Source: JBBDIK01 sp040880465
GTDB lineage: Bacteria; Actinomycetota; UBA4738; JBBDHU01
Reading direction: 5' to 3'
DNA length: 64,000 nucleotides
Assembly: GCA_040880465.1 (NCBI GenBank)
Contig: JBBDIK010000012.1
Location: 186,001-250,000, forward strand
Shown here: positions 7,918 to 17,430 of the stretch, piece after piece
Layout of the letters: every line of letters begins with the position of its first letter
Numbering within the stretch: position 1 is the stretch's first letter
Made by a program: the position numbers and the translations under genes
The notes under the pieces: generated by a model
The model's input: only the letters and a program-made list of their open reading frames with translations
The model's database searches: none
What the model was told of the DNA's origin: nothing

Positions 7918-9278
7918 GACGCCGGACGATGTCTGATATCGCGACCGTCGTCGGGGGGCGCCTCGCCGGTGAAGATGCCGCGGTGCGTTCCGTGACGATC
8001 GATAGCCGGGAGGCGCAACCGGGTGCGCTCTTCTTCGCCCTCGCGGGGGAGCACCACGACGGCCACGCGTTCGTCGCGGACGCGCGAGAGCGCGGCGCTT
8101 CGGGCGCGGTGGTCACCCACTCCGATGACGGAGCAGATTCCACGGTCGTCGTCGATGACGTCCAGGATGCGCTGCAGCGACTGGCCGCGGATGAGCGTCG
8201 GTCGATGAAGGGGAAGGTGGTCGGGATCACTGGCTCGACCGGGAAGACGACAACGAAGGATCTCGCCACGGCCGTCCTGTCCGCGCGTTTCGAGGTCGTG
8301 GCGAGTCCGGGCTCCTTCAACAACGAGATCGGACTTCCGCTCACGCTTCTGGCGGCCACCGAGTCGACGCACGTCATCGTTGCGGAGATGGGTGCCCGGG
8401 GGCTCGGTCACATCGAGGAGCTGTGCCGGGTGGCCGCCCCGAACGTCGGCATCGTGACGAACGTCGGCGTCGCGCACATGGAGCTCTTCGGTTCGGTCGA
8501 GAACATCGCGATCGCGAAGGGTGAGCTGATCGCAGCGCTGGACGCCGGTGGGACCGCCATCCTGAACGCGGACGACCCGGTGGTCACCGGCTACGCGGGG
8601 TTGACCGACGCTCGCGTGATGAGATTCGGGGAGCACCCCGATGCCGACGTTCGCGCTGAAGGGGTCGCGCTTGAAGACGACGGCACGGCCCGGTTCTCCC
8701 TGGCCGCGGCCGGTGAACGGCTGCCGGTTCGCCTGGCGATCCCCGGCGAGCACATGGTTTCCAACGCGCTCGCCGCTGCCGCGACAGGACTGGCGTTGGG
8801 GGTGGAAGCCGGCGATATCGTCGAGGCGCTGGCCGAGGCCAAGGGGTCCGCATGGCGGATGGAAGTCTTCGATGCTCCTGGCGGCGTCCGCGTCATCAAC
8901 GACGCCTACAACGCGAATCCGACGTCGATGGCGTCGGCGCTGAAAGCCGCGCGCCGTATCGCGCGGGGATCACGGCTGTGCTCCGTCCTCGGGACGATGC
9001 GCGAACTCGGTCCGGTTTCGCGAGAGGAGCACGAGCGGATCGGTGACATGGCCGCCCGGCTGCACGTCGACCGGCTGATCACGGTGGGTGACGAGGCCCG
9101 TCAGATGGCGGTCGCAGCCCTCCGCGAGGGAACCCCGCCGGATGACGTCGCGAGCTACGACGACGCGGACGAGGCACTGGCGGACGTCCGGAGCTGGGTG
9201 CGGCCCGGAGACGTCGTCTTATTCAAGGGTTCCCGTGCCGTGGGGCTCGAACGACTGGCGGAGGCGATGCGTTCGTGA
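7914..9278 (+). CDS. murF: UDP-MurNAc-tripeptide:D-Ala-D-Ala ligase MurF
   Basis: A 454-residue Mur ligase that completes the UDP-MurNAc-pentapeptide in the cytoplasm. The N-terminal UDP-binding domain has the VTIDSRE motif (about 27-33), the ATP loop is GSTGKTT (107-113), and the conserved NAYNANP-type motif (NDAYNANPTSM) lies in the C-terminal half. The start ATG 7914 overlaps the murE stop by 4 bases; a second in-frame ATG at 7929 would remove five basic residues. Downstream it overlaps mraY by 4 bases (GTGA). Confidence 0.95.
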   Translation: MRRRTMSDIATVVGGRLAGEDAAVRSVTIDSREAQPGALFFALAGEHHDGHAFVADARERGASGAVVTHSDDGADSTVVVDDVQDALQRLAADERRSMKGKVVGITGSTGKTTTKDLATAVLSARFEVVASPGSFNNEIGLPLTLLAATESTHVIVAEMGARGLGHIEELCRVAAPNVGIVTNVGVAHMELFGSVENIAIAKGELIAALDAGGTAILNADDPVVTGYAGLTDARVMRFGEHPDADVRAEGVALEDDGTARFSLAAAGERLPVRLAIPGEHMVSNALAAAATGLALGVEAGDIVEALAEAKGSAWRMEVFDAPGGVRVINDAYNANPTSMASALKAARRIARGSRLCSVLGTMRELGPVSREEHERIGDMAARLHVDRLITVGDEARQMAVAALREGTPPDDVASYDDADEALADVRSWVRPGDVVLFKGSRAVGLERLAEAMRS

Positions 9279-10327
9279 CCGGGATCTTGGTGGCTGCGGC
9301 GATCGCGCTGTTCTTCACGTTGCTCGGCACCCCATTCGCGATCCGGCTCTTCCGGCTGTGGGGCTGGGGGCAACGGATCCGCGAAGACGGGCCACACACG
9401 CACCTAGAGAAGATGGGGACGCCCACGATGGGCGGAGCGGTCATCCTCGGCGGGCTCCTCGCCGGCTACGTCGCGGCCCACATGTTCTCGGCGCGCGGCG
9501 CGACGTGGGTGGGGGTGTCTATCCTGCTTGCGACGCTCGGCCTCGGGCTGCTCGGCTTCGTCGACGACTACACGAAGGTGCGGCGGCAGCGCTCCCTGGG
9601 TCTGTCCAAGACCGCGAAGGTGGTCGGACAGGCGGTCGTCGCGATCGTGTTCACGGTGATGATCGTCCAGCTCGCGAAGACCGGAACCCAGCTCTCCTTC
9701 ATCCGCAACATCGGACTGAACCTCGGCATCTTCTTCATCATCTGGGTCTTCATCATGCTGGCCGCTTCATCGAACGCCGTGAACCTGACCGACGGGCTTG
9801 ACGGGCTCGCATCGGGGTCCTCGATCCTGGTGCTCGCGGCCTACGTGATCATCGCGTTCTGGCAGTTCCGTCACTCCTGTGGAGAGCTCGACATCCCGGC
9901 GTGCTACATCCAGGACATCTCCGCATCGCTGGACACGGCGATCATCGCCGCGGCGGCGATGGGTGCAGCGGCCGGGTTCCTCTGGTGGAACGCCGCGCCG
10001 GCCCGGATCTTCATGGGCGATACCGGGTCGCTCGCGCTGGGCGGGCTGATGGCTGCGCTCGCGATCGTGACGAGCACGCAACTCCTGCTGGTCGTCCTCG
10101 GGGGCCTGTTCGTCCTGGAGACGACCTCCGTGATCGTGCAGGTGATCTCGTTCCGCGGCTTCCATCGGCGCGTCTTCCGGATGGCGCCGATCCATCATCA
10201 CTTCGAATTGCTCGGTTGGCCGGAGTTCACCGTGATCGTGCGGTTCTGGATCATCGCCGGTCTCTGCGTGGCGGTCGGCCTCGGCCTGTTCTACGCCGAC
10301 TTCCTCGCCCGCGGCGGGGTTGGGTGA
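9275..10327 (+). CDS. mraY: Phospho-MurNAc-pentapeptide translocase MraY
   Basis: A 350-residue polytopic membrane enzyme that transfers phospho-MurNAc-pentapeptide to undecaprenyl phosphate, giving lipid I. About ten membrane segments are visible. Signature motifs are GTPTMGG near residue 48, GFVDDY (about 92-97), the catalytic NLTDGLDGLA (about 168-177) and the cytoplasmic HHHFE near 307. The loop between about 205 and 225 (SCGELDIPACYIQD) is a little longer than in typical actinobacterial homologues. The start is GTG 9275, overlapping murF. Confidence 0.95.
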   Translation: MTGILVAAAIALFFTLLGTPFAIRLFRLWGWGQRIREDGPHTHLEKMGTPTMGGAVILGGLLAGYVAAHMFSARGATWVGVSILLATLGLGLLGFVDDYTKVRRQRSLGLSKTAKVVGQAVVAIVFTVMIVQLAKTGTQLSFIRNIGLNLGIFFIIWVFIMLAASSNAVNLTDGLDGLASGSSILVLAAYVIIAFWQFRHSCGELDIPACYIQDISASLDTAIIAAAAMGAAAGFLWWNAAPARIFMGDTGSLALGGLMAALAIVTSTQLLLVVLGGLFVLETTSVIVQVISFRGFHRRVFRMAPIHHHFELLGWPEFTVIVRFWIIAGLCVAVGLGLFYADFLARGGVG

Positions 10328-11667
10328 GGTTCGCCGGGCAGCGCGCGGTGGTGGTCGGCCTCGGCACGAGCGGGGCGGCGGCGGCGCGGGTATTGGTCGA
10401 CGAAGGCGCCTCCGTTCGGGTCAGCGAACAGCGTTCTGCTGATCTGCTCGATACCTCCAGCATCGCGGACCTGGACGTCGAACTGCTTCCCGGCGGCCAT
10501 GAAGAAGGACACCTCGTGGACGCGACCCTGGTCGTGGTCAGTCCCGGGGTTCCCGAGGACGCGCAGATCGTTCGGTGGGCGCTTGATCGCGGCGTGCCGG
10601 TCTGGAGCGAATTGGAACTAGGTGCCCGTATCTGCGAGGTGCCATACGTCGGGATCACCGGGACCAACGGGAAGACGACTACGACGGAGATGGTGGCGTC
10701 GTGTATGCGGGCGGCCGGACTCGACGCGGCCGCGTGTGGGAACGTCGGATATCCGTTCTCGCTCGGCGCGCGCGACGGACATGAGGCGCTCGCGGTGGAG
10801 GCATCGTCCTTCCAACTCCGGTTCCATGAGTCATTTCATCCGCGGGTGTCGGTGTTGCTGAACGTCGCGGAAGACCATCTCGACTGGCACGGGTCCATGG
10901 AGGCCTACGCGGCCGCGAAGGCTCGGATCTTCCTGAACCAGCGCGAAGGGGATGTCCATGTCGGGAACCGGGACTCCGCCTCGGCTTCGATCTCCCGAGA
11001 GGCCGCTGCGACCCTCCGCTGGTTCACGCTGGCCGAACCCGACGATGAAGCGGCCGGCTACGAGGAGGGTCTGTTGGTCGTGCGCATCGACGGCACTACT
11101 CATGCGTTCGGGGAGGTCTCGTCCGCGCACGCCGGGTTCAGAGCCGACGCCGCCGCAGCTGCCATGGCAGCGATGTCCTTCGGTCTGGATCCGGCTCCCG
11201 TCGGGGAGGCGCTGACCGCATTCTCGCCGCTGCCGCATCGAGGCGAGACGGTGGCGACGGCCGCCGGAGTCCCCTTCGTCGACGACTCGAAGGCTACGAA
11301 CCCGCATGCTGCCCTCGCCGCACTTGAGGGGAGGAGTCGTGTCGTCCTGATCGCTGGCGGGCGTTCCAAGGGTGTGGACCTCACCCCGCTCGCCACCGCG
11401 GCGCCCGGCTTGGGCGGGGTAGTCGCGATCGGCGAGGCGGCCGAAGAGATCGAGGACCTTTTCTCAGGAATCGTCCCCGTACGCAGGGCAGAATCGATGG
11501 AACAGGCTGTCGCGGCGGCGTTCGACCTGGCTTCCCCGGGAGCCACGGTGATGCTGGCGCCCGGATGTGCGAGTCAGGACATGTTCGAGGACTATCGAGA
11601 ACGGGGAGATCGGTTCGCGCGAGCGGCGCGTGAGCTGGCGTCCGGACGCGACCCGGAGCACTCCTGA
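10324..11667 (+). CDS. murD: UDP-MurNAc-L-Ala:D-Glu ligase MurD
   Basis: A 447-residue ligase that adds D-glutamate. The Rossmann-like N-terminus (VVVGLGTSGAAAARVL), the ATP loop GTNGKTTTTE (about 117-126) and the C-terminal DDSKATNPHA motif, diagnostic for MurD, are all present. The reading frame is open much further upstream inside mraY, but GTG 10324 overlaps the mraY stop by 4 bases and gives the family length and N-terminus. The murD stop and the ftsW ATG share one base. Confidence 0.95.
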   Translation: MRFAGQRAVVVGLGTSGAAAARVLVDEGASVRVSEQRSADLLDTSSIADLDVELLPGGHEEGHLVDATLVVVSPGVPEDAQIVRWALDRGVPVWSELELGARICEVPYVGITGTNGKTTTTEMVASCMRAAGLDAAACGNVGYPFSLGARDGHEALAVEASSFQLRFHESFHPRVSVLLNVAEDHLDWHGSMEAYAAAKARIFLNQREGDVHVGNRDSASASISREAAATLRWFTLAEPDDEAAGYEEGLLVVRIDGTTHAFGEVSSAHAGFRADAAAAAMAAMSFGLDPAPVGEALTAFSPLPHRGETVATAAGVPFVDDSKATNPHAALAALEGRSRVVLIAGGRSKGVDLTPLATAAPGLGGVVAIGEAAEEIEDLFSGIVPVRRAESMEQAVAAAFDLASPGATVMLAPGCASQDMFEDYRERGDRFARAARELASGRDPEHS

Positions 11668-12965
11668 TGGCCAGGAGCGCGGCCGGGCCCAAGGGGTCCG
11701 CCCAGCCCGTCCGCACTCGCTCTCGAGGGGCGACCCGCAAGGCGAGGCAACCCGGTCGCCATCTGCGCGTCGTCGGACCCGGCGAACGCCCGCGGACGCC
11801 GGCACAGACCAACCGGCGTTTCATCGTTCTTCTCCTCGGATCCACCGCGGCGCTGACCGTCCTCGGCCTGGTGATGGTGCTTTCGGCGAGTTCGGTCGCG
11901 GCGTATGCCCAGTACGGGTCGAGCTTCCTGTTCGCATGGCGGCAGGCTCTCTACGGTGTGGTCGGTGTCGGCGTGCTCGTGCTGTGCGCTCGGATGCCCT
12001 ACGGGTCGTGGCGCCGACTCTCGCTCCCGTTCTTCGCGGTGTGCGTGCTCTTGCTGCTGATGGTCCTGCACCCGGCAGCGGGGACCGTCGCGGGCGGGTC
12101 CTCGCGATGGCTCGCCGTGGGACCGGTCACCATCCAGCCGTCGGAGTTCGTCAAGCTCGCGATCGTGGCGCTCGTCGCCGGTGTCCTCGCCGGCCGGTGG
12201 AAGCGACTGGACGAGCCCTCCGCGCTCCTTTTTCCCATCGTGCCGCTCACGGCGCTGGTCTGCGTCCTGATCATGCTGCAGCCCGACCTGGGGACGACGC
12301 TGATCGTCGCGGGCACGGTCTTCATCCTGATATTCCTCGCCGGGGTTCGATTGTCATGGCTGGTGCTCGCCGGCGCAGGGGGGGGGATACTGACGTTCGC
12401 GCTGATAGCGAGTTCGAGTTATCGGTGGGATCGGTTCACGTCGTTCCTCAACCCCTGGGGAGACCCCCAGAACACCGGCTACCACTTGATCCAATCACTC
12501 ATCGCACTCGGGTCCGGAGGACTGACCGGCGAGGGGCTGGGCGCGAGCCGTCAGAAATGGCTCTACGTTCCGAATGCGCATACCGATTTCATCTTCTCGA
12601 TCCTTGGCGAGGAACTCGGATTGCTCGGCGCCATGGTCACGATCGGGCTGTTCGCGGTCTTCCTCTATGCCGGGGTCCGCATCGCCGGACGCGCCCCGGA
12701 CCCGTTCGGTCGGCTGCTCGCTGGCGGGATCGTCGCGTGGCTCGGTCTGCAGATACTGATCAACCTGGGAGCCGTGACCGGCCTGCTGCCCATCACCGGC
12801 GTGCCGCTGCCGTTGATATCGGCGGGCGGGTCCTCGCTCATCGTGAGCCTCGCAGCCATCGGGATCCTCGTCAGCATCGCCAGACGCGGAACGAGTCGCG
12901 CCCCTGCAGGGGCGGGGAGTCGGAACCAGGCCAGACAGAAGCAGCGGAGGAAGCGGCGGCGGTGA
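11667..12965 (+). CDS. ftsW: Septal peptidoglycan polymerase FtsW
   Basis: A 432-residue SEDS-family glycosyltransferase that polymerises lipid II at the septum with FtsI. A basic cytoplasmic N-terminus of about 50 residues precedes about ten membrane segments. Typical SEDS features are GSSRWLAVGP, QPSEFVKLA, the LQPDLGTTL motif with the catalytic Asp, the HTDFIFSILGEELG loop, and the C-terminal LPLISAGGSS. The extreme C-terminus is highly basic (QKQRRKRRR). It overlaps murG by 4 bases. Confidence 0.95.
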   Translation: MARSAAGPKGSAQPVRTRSRGATRKARQPGRHLRVVGPGERPRTPAQTNRRFIVLLLGSTAALTVLGLVMVLSASSVAAYAQYGSSFLFAWRQALYGVVGVGVLVLCARMPYGSWRRLSLPFFAVCVLLLLMVLHPAAGTVAGGSSRWLAVGPVTIQPSEFVKLAIVALVAGVLAGRWKRLDEPSALLFPIVPLTALVCVLIMLQPDLGTTLIVAGTVFILIFLAGVRLSWLVLAGAGGGILTFALIASSSYRWDRFTSFLNPWGDPQNTGYHLIQSLIALGSGGLTGEGLGASRQKWLYVPNAHTDFIFSILGEELGLLGAMVTIGLFAVFLYAGVRIAGRAPDPFGRLLAGGIVAWLGLQILINLGAVTGLLPITGVPLPLISAGGSSLIVSLAAIGILVSIARRGTSRAPAGAGSRNQARQKQRRKRRR

Positions 12966-14074
12966 ACGTCGTGATCGCCGGTGGGGGAACCGCCGGCCAC
13001 GTGTTCCCCGCCCTTGCGGTTGCACGGCGGCTCGTCGACGACCACGGTGCGGACGTCAGGTTCATCGGGACCGACCGCGGGCTCGAGCGTGACCTCGTTC
13101 CAGAGGCGGGCTTCGATCTGACGACCATCGGCGCGCGCCCGTTCGTCCGGAAGATCTCGGTGGACGCCGCGCGCGCGCCGATCGCGCTGCTGCGCTCGGT
13201 CAGTGAGTGCCGGCCTTTGACCGACGCGGCCGACGTCATCCTCGGGATGGGCGGCTACGCGAGTGCTCCGGCGGTGATGGCGGCGCGGCGGGGTCACCGC
13301 CCGGTGGTCGTGCACGAACAGAACGCTATCCCGGGGGCTGCCAACCGGCTGGCCGCCCGGTGGGCACGGGTCGTCTGCGTCTCCTTCGAGGAGGCGCGTG
13401 ATCGCTTCCCGGACCGGGTCCGGACGGTCGTGACGGGGAATCCCGTCCGGCAGCAGGTGCTGGAGATGGTACGGGCTCGAGATGAACTGCGTGAAGAGGC
13501 TCGTGCAGCATTCGGGTTCGATCCGCAGCGCAAGACGGTGGTGGTCTTCGGGGGCAGTCAGGGTGCGAAACACCTCAACGAAACGGTCGCGGCGGCGTGT
13601 CGCGGGCGGCTGGCCTCGCGGTTGGATCTGCAGGTGCTCATCCTGGCCGGCTGGGCGCATGCAGATGCGGTGCGCGCGGCGGTCGGGAGCCCGGCCGACG
13701 GGCGGATCCTGGTCCACGTACTCCCGTTCCTGGACCGGATGGAGCTTGCGTACGCGGTGGCGGATCTGGTCGTGTGCCGGTCCGGCGCGACCACGCTCGC
13801 AGAGATCTCCGTGTCCGGACTTCCTTCGATCCTGATCCCGTATCCACATGCAACGGCGAACCATCAGGAAGCGAACGCGCGCGCCCTCGAGCGGGCCGGC
13901 GGCGCGACGGTTCTGCTCGATGCCGAGCTCACGTCGCCGTCCCTGAGCGACCGGATCACCGACGTGCTCGATCAGCCCGCTCGCCTCGACCGGATGGCCG
14001 CGGATGCTTCCGGATGGGCGAAGCCCGGGGCGGCGGCGACCGTTGCCGATATCGTCGTCGGTGAGATCAGATGA
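12962..14074 (+). CDS. murG: Lipid II synthase MurG (GT28)
   Basis: A 370-residue peripheral membrane glycosyltransferase that adds GlcNAc to lipid I. The N-terminal GGGTAGHVFPALA loop, the HEQNAIPG motif (about 120), GGSQGA (about 198) and the UDP-sugar site around SGATTLAEI with the following HATANHQEANA are intact. The frame is open for hundreds of codons upstream through ftsW, but GTG 12962 overlaps the ftsW stop and starts exactly at the family N-terminus. Confidence 0.95.
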   Translation: MNVVIAGGGTAGHVFPALAVARRLVDDHGADVRFIGTDRGLERDLVPEAGFDLTTIGARPFVRKISVDAARAPIALLRSVSECRPLTDAADVILGMGGYASAPAVMAARRGHRPVVVHEQNAIPGAANRLAARWARVVCVSFEEARDRFPDRVRTVVTGNPVRQQVLEMVRARDELREEARAAFGFDPQRKTVVVFGGSQGAKHLNETVAAACRGRLASRLDLQVLILAGWAHADAVRAAVGSPADGRILVHVLPFLDRMELAYAVADLVVCRSGATTLAEISVSGLPSILIPYPHATANHQEANARALERAGGATVLLDAELTSPSLSDRITDVLDQPARLDRMAADASGWAKPGAAATVADIVVGEIR

Positions 14075-15492
14075 CCTACATCCCGCCTCCCGGCAGCATC
14101 CCGACCCTCGACGTACCCGACCTCGAGGGCATCAAGCGCGTGCATATGATCGGGATCGGCGGTGCCGGGATGAGCGGGATCGCGCTGCTGCTCCTGGCCG
14201 CGGGCATCGAAGTGACCGGATCCGACCTCAAGGATTCGTACGGACTCGGCGGTCTCCGGGCCGCCGGCGCCCGTATCGAGGTCGGACACCGGGCTGATCA
14301 CTTGGGTGACCCGGATGCCGTCGTGGTCTCGTCGGCGATCCCGGAGACGAATCCCGAACTTGCGGAGGCGCGACGCCGGGGACTCCCCGTCTTCGCCCGC
14401 GCACAGGTGTTGGCGTCGCTGGCTCGTGGCAGACGTTCGTTCGCCGTGACCGGGACCCACGGCAAGACCACGACGACGTCGATGCTCGCCGTGATCCTGG
14501 AGCGCGCGGGCCTCGACCCCAGCTACTCGATCGGCGGCGACCTGAACGAAAGTGGTTCGAACGCCCGGGCCGGCGGCGGCAACGTGTTCGTCGCGGAGGC
14601 CGATGAGAGCGATGGGTCGTTCCTCCTGCTCGCCGGCGATGTCGGGATCGTCACCAACATCGAGGAGGATCACCTCGACTTCTACCGTGGGGGAGAGGCG
14701 GAGATCCGAGAGGCCTTCGCCACCTTCATGGACCGATGCGTGACCGTGATCGCGGGGGGCGACGACGAAGGCGTTCGTGCGGCGGCCGCGCTGTCGACGG
14801 CGACGCCGCTCCTCTACGGGCTCGGCGAATACAGCGACGTCCGGCTTACCGTTCGTGACCCCGATGGCTGGGATGCAGAAGGGACTCTGGATATCGGAGG
14901 TCAGGATGTCGACCTGCGGTTGCGGGTGCCGGGGGTCCATAACCTCCTCAACGCTACGGCGGCGCTTCTGGCCGCCCGGGAGGCTGGCGTCGACCCGGCT
15001 GAGGCCGCTGAGGCCCTTGCCGCGTTCTCCGGCGTGCGACGACGCTTCGAGTACCGAGGGTCGGGGGGCGGCGCGGAGTTCTTCGATGACTACGCGCATC
15101 ACCCGACCGAGATCGCGGCCACCCTCGCGGCGGCCGCACGGCGCGCGGGCCACGAACGCCTCCTCGCCGTGTTCCAGCCTCATCGCTACACGAGGACCCA
15201 GTCCATGTGGCGGGATCTCGGCGAGAGCCTCGCGGAGGCAGACGTCGTCGTCGTGACAGACGTCTACGCGGCGGGGGAAGAGCCGATCCCGGGCGTCTCG
15301 GGCAAGCTCCTCGTGGACGCCCTCGCCGGGACCGGCTGGCCCCACCGGCTCGTGTATCTGCCCCGGCGCAGGGACGTCGTCCGATTCCTCTCGGACGAGA
15401 CTCGGAGCGGAGACCTCGTCCTGACGCTCGGGGCGGGCGATATCACCGTCGTTGCGGACGAGACGTTGGAGCGGATCCGGGAGGAACCGTGA
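14071..15492 (+). CDS. murC: UDP-MurNAc:L-alanine ligase MurC
   Basis: A 473-residue ligase for the first stem-peptide residue. The N-terminal GIGGAGMSGIA dinucleotide-like motif (about 27-37), the ATP loop GTHGKTTTT (about 129-137), the EADESDGS motif and the C-terminal DDYAHHPTE (about 341-349) are diagnostic of MurC. The ATGA overlaps with murG and the GTGA overlap with murB show tight translational coupling. Confidence 0.95.
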   Translation: MTYIPPPGSIPTLDVPDLEGIKRVHMIGIGGAGMSGIALLLLAAGIEVTGSDLKDSYGLGGLRAAGARIEVGHRADHLGDPDAVVVSSAIPETNPELAEARRRGLPVFARAQVLASLARGRRSFAVTGTHGKTTTTSMLAVILERAGLDPSYSIGGDLNESGSNARAGGGNVFVAEADESDGSFLLLAGDVGIVTNIEEDHLDFYRGGEAEIREAFATFMDRCVTVIAGGDDEGVRAAAALSTATPLLYGLGEYSDVRLTVRDPDGWDAEGTLDIGGQDVDLRLRVPGVHNLLNATAALLAAREAGVDPAEAAEALAAFSGVRRRFEYRGSGGGAEFFDDYAHHPTEIAATLAAAARRAGHERLLAVFQPHRYTRTQSMWRDLGESLAEADVVVVTDVYAAGEEPIPGVSGKLLVDALAGTGWPHRLVYLPRRRDVVRFLSDETRSGDLVLTLGAGDITVVADETLERIREEP

Positions 15493-16466
15493 CTGCCCCC
15501 ACACCCGGTCCTGCCCCGAAGACCGGCCCCGGCGACGGCGATGCGACCCGCCGGGCCGGCGAGATCCTGCGACGGCACTGCGGCGATCGCGTTCGGGCGG
15601 GGTTCCCCCTCGCGCCCCTTACGACATTCCGGATCGGGGGTCCCGCAGCCCTGTACCTGGAGCCTGATTCGGTGGCCGACCTCGAAACGGCAAGCGAGGC
15701 CATCCGGGACACGGGGCTTCCGTTCGTGATCCTGGGGAAGGGTTCGAACGTGCTGATCTCCGACGACGGCTTCCCGGGGCTGGTACTGCGCTTGGGCAAA
15801 GGGTTCCGATGGACCGGCCGCGACGGGACGACGCTGACTGCCGGCGGTGCGATGCCGGTCCCCGCGCTGGCGGGGGTGGCGTTCCAGCATGGATTGGCCG
15901 GGCTCGAGTTCGGTGTTGCCATCCCGGCGACGCTCGGGGGGGCGGTCCGGATGAACGCCGGAGCGCACCAGCATTCGATGTCAGAGGTCGTGCGCGAGGT
16001 GAACGTGTTCCTGTTGGGGGCGGGGAGCCTTCGTGCGGTGCCGGCTGCGGAAGCCGGTTTCTCGTACCGGCGCTCCGGCCTGCCGGAGGACGGCATCGTG
16101 GTGAGCGCGGTGCTGGATCTGGCCGAGGGCGGGCGCCAGGGGATCAGGGGTCGCATGGACGAGGCGAGAGCCTGGCGCCGGGCGACACAACCGCTGGCCG
16201 AGCCGAACTGCGGGAGCGTCTTCAAGAACCCGGAGGAGGACCATGCAGCGAGGCTCGTGGAGGACGCCGGGGCCAAAGGCCTGGCGGTCGGCGGCGCTCA
16301 CGTCTCGGAGAAGCATTCGAACTTCATCGTGGCGGCCCCGGGGGCGACGGCCGAGGACGTGGTCGCCCTGATCCGGCGTATCCAAGCGGTCGTCCGGGAA
16401 CGCTCCGGCGTCGAACTCGAACCAGAGGTACATCTGATCGGTGACTTCTCCCAAGCATCTCTCTAA
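15489..16466 (+). CDS. murB: UDP-N-acetylenolpyruvoylglucosamine reductase MurB
   Basis: A 325-residue FAD-dependent reductase forming UDP-MurNAc. The FAD-binding part has GKGSNVLISDDGFPG (about 84-98) and IPATLGGAVRMNAGAH; the catalytic Ser is in NCGSVFKNP (about 239-247), and a catalytic Glu is in the terminal LEPEVHLIG. GTG 15489 overlaps the murC stop; the longer open frame from 15207 is the out-of-frame run through murC. Its 3' end overlaps ftsQ by 26 bases. Confidence 0.94.
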   Translation: MTAPTPGPAPKTGPGDGDATRRAGEILRRHCGDRVRAGFPLAPLTTFRIGGPAALYLEPDSVADLETASEAIRDTGLPFVILGKGSNVLISDDGFPGLVLRLGKGFRWTGRDGTTLTAGGAMPVPALAGVAFQHGLAGLEFGVAIPATLGGAVRMNAGAHQHSMSEVVREVNVFLLGAGSLRAVPAAEAGFSYRRSGLPEDGIVVSAVLDLAEGGRQGIRGRMDEARAWRRATQPLAEPNCGSVFKNPEEDHAARLVEDAGAKGLAVGGAHVSEKHSNFIVAAPGATAEDVVALIRRIQAVVRERSGVELEPEVHLIGDFSQASL

Positions 16467-17283
16467 GCGCTTCGGCGCACACGCATGGAGGGTCTGGGCC
16501 GTGACGGCCGCGTGCCTCGTCGGTCTGGTCGCTATCGCCCTCGCCGTCGGCGCGTCTCCGCTCTTCCACGTCAAGACCGTGGAGATCACCGGGACATCGG
16601 AGCTCGGGCGCGGGGACATCTTGGAGGCGGCGGGACTCCGGTCCGACACGAACCTGATCACCCTCTCCCCTCGGGACGTCGAGGACCGGATCGTCGCCGA
16701 CCCGTGGATCCGGACGGCCGTCGTCGAGCGGCACTTCCCGTCGACCCTGGTCATCACGGTCACGGAGCGGGTCCCGGCGGTGGCCGTGCGCCGGGATGGC
16801 ACCTACTGGATCGTTGCAGCGGACGGCGTCACGCTGGGGGAGTCTCCGCGCGAGCCGGGTCTCCCGCCCGTCAAGGGGGCGCGTCCCGCTCCGGTCGGGG
16901 AGACGACGGGCCCCATGGCCGCAGCCGCCGCGGTCGCCGCGGCCTGGCCGGATGTGGTCTTGGCCGAGGATCCCCAGATCGGGATCGCACCCGACGGCAG
17001 CGTGACCGTGGAACTCCGCCGGCACATAACGGTCGACTACGGCATACCGACCGATCCGGCGCAGAAGGCGCAGGCGCTTGCCGGCGTCTTGGTGTGGGCG
17101 CAGCGGAACAAGGAGCGACTTGCGTCGATCGACCTCCGGGTCCCGGGGGCCCCCGCCGCGGAGCTCGCCAACGGACGGACGGAGAACGACCCGAACGTTT
17201 CAGGTGATAGCGGTGCGGTCGCCAACGACGGCGCGAACGAGCGCGGCCGCAAGAACGAGGAGTCACCGACACCGACGTTGTAG
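16441..17283 (+). CDS. ftsQ: Cell division protein FtsQ/DivIB
   Basis: A 280-residue bitopic protein: short basic cytoplasmic part, membrane span (about 17-38), a POTRA domain beginning FHVKTVEITGTSEL (about 42-112), and a beta domain to about 240. The last 35 residues are hydrophilic and Asn/Asp-rich. FtsQ links FtsL/FtsB to the septal synthase. The start GTG 16441 lies inside the end of murB. It is the last gene of the overlapped run; no ftsA follows. Confidence 0.92.
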   Translation: MTSPKHLSKRFGAHAWRVWAVTAACLVGLVAIALAVGASPLFHVKTVEITGTSELGRGDILEAAGLRSDTNLITLSPRDVEDRIVADPWIRTAVVERHFPSTLVITVTERVPAVAVRRDGTYWIVAADGVTLGESPREPGLPPVKGARPAPVGETTGPMAAAAAVAAAWPDVVLAEDPQIGIAPDGSVTVELRRHITVDYGIPTDPAQKAQALAGVLVWAQRNKERLASIDLRVPGAPAAELANGRTENDPNVSGDSGAVANDGANERGRKNEESPTPTL

Positions 17284-17322
17284 ATGTGTCACCGGAGCGA
17301 ACAACGGGCAGGCTCGTGAAGC

Positions 17323-17351
17323 TTGACGCACCTGCGCCTTCGTAGTACATT
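17323..17351 (+). promoter_or_regulatory. ftsZ promoter
   Basis: TTGACG (17323-17328) is followed after 17 bases by TACATT (17346-17351). The predicted start near 17358 gives an ftsZ leader of about 128 bases. ftsZ can therefore be expressed separately from the upstream dcw genes. Confidence 0.65.
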
Positions 17352-17357
17352 CCGTCA

Positions 17358-17430
17358 GCTTAAGGTTCACTATAGATAACAATTAAGTTGAACTTGAGGT
17401 TGATGTTTGTAGGCACGGATGACCTTAAGC
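17358..17430 (+). promoter_or_regulatory. AT-rich ftsZ leader with closing inverted repeat
   Basis: GCTTAAGGT (17358-17366) and ACCTTAAGC (17422-17430) are perfect 9-bp inverted repeats; the first begins at the predicted transcription start. The segment between is unusually AT-rich for this genome and holds three tandem hexamers TTGAAC-TTGAGG-TTGATG (17388-17405) and the short palindrome AAGTT-G-AACTT. It could be an mRNA structure or a binding site for a division regulator. Confidence 0.45.

Noticed and set aside
11567..12961. Long in-frame 5' extension of murG through ftsW
   Set aside because: The extension is an out-of-frame reading of ftsW; MurG begins at its family N-terminus at GTG 12962 with a 4-base overlap.
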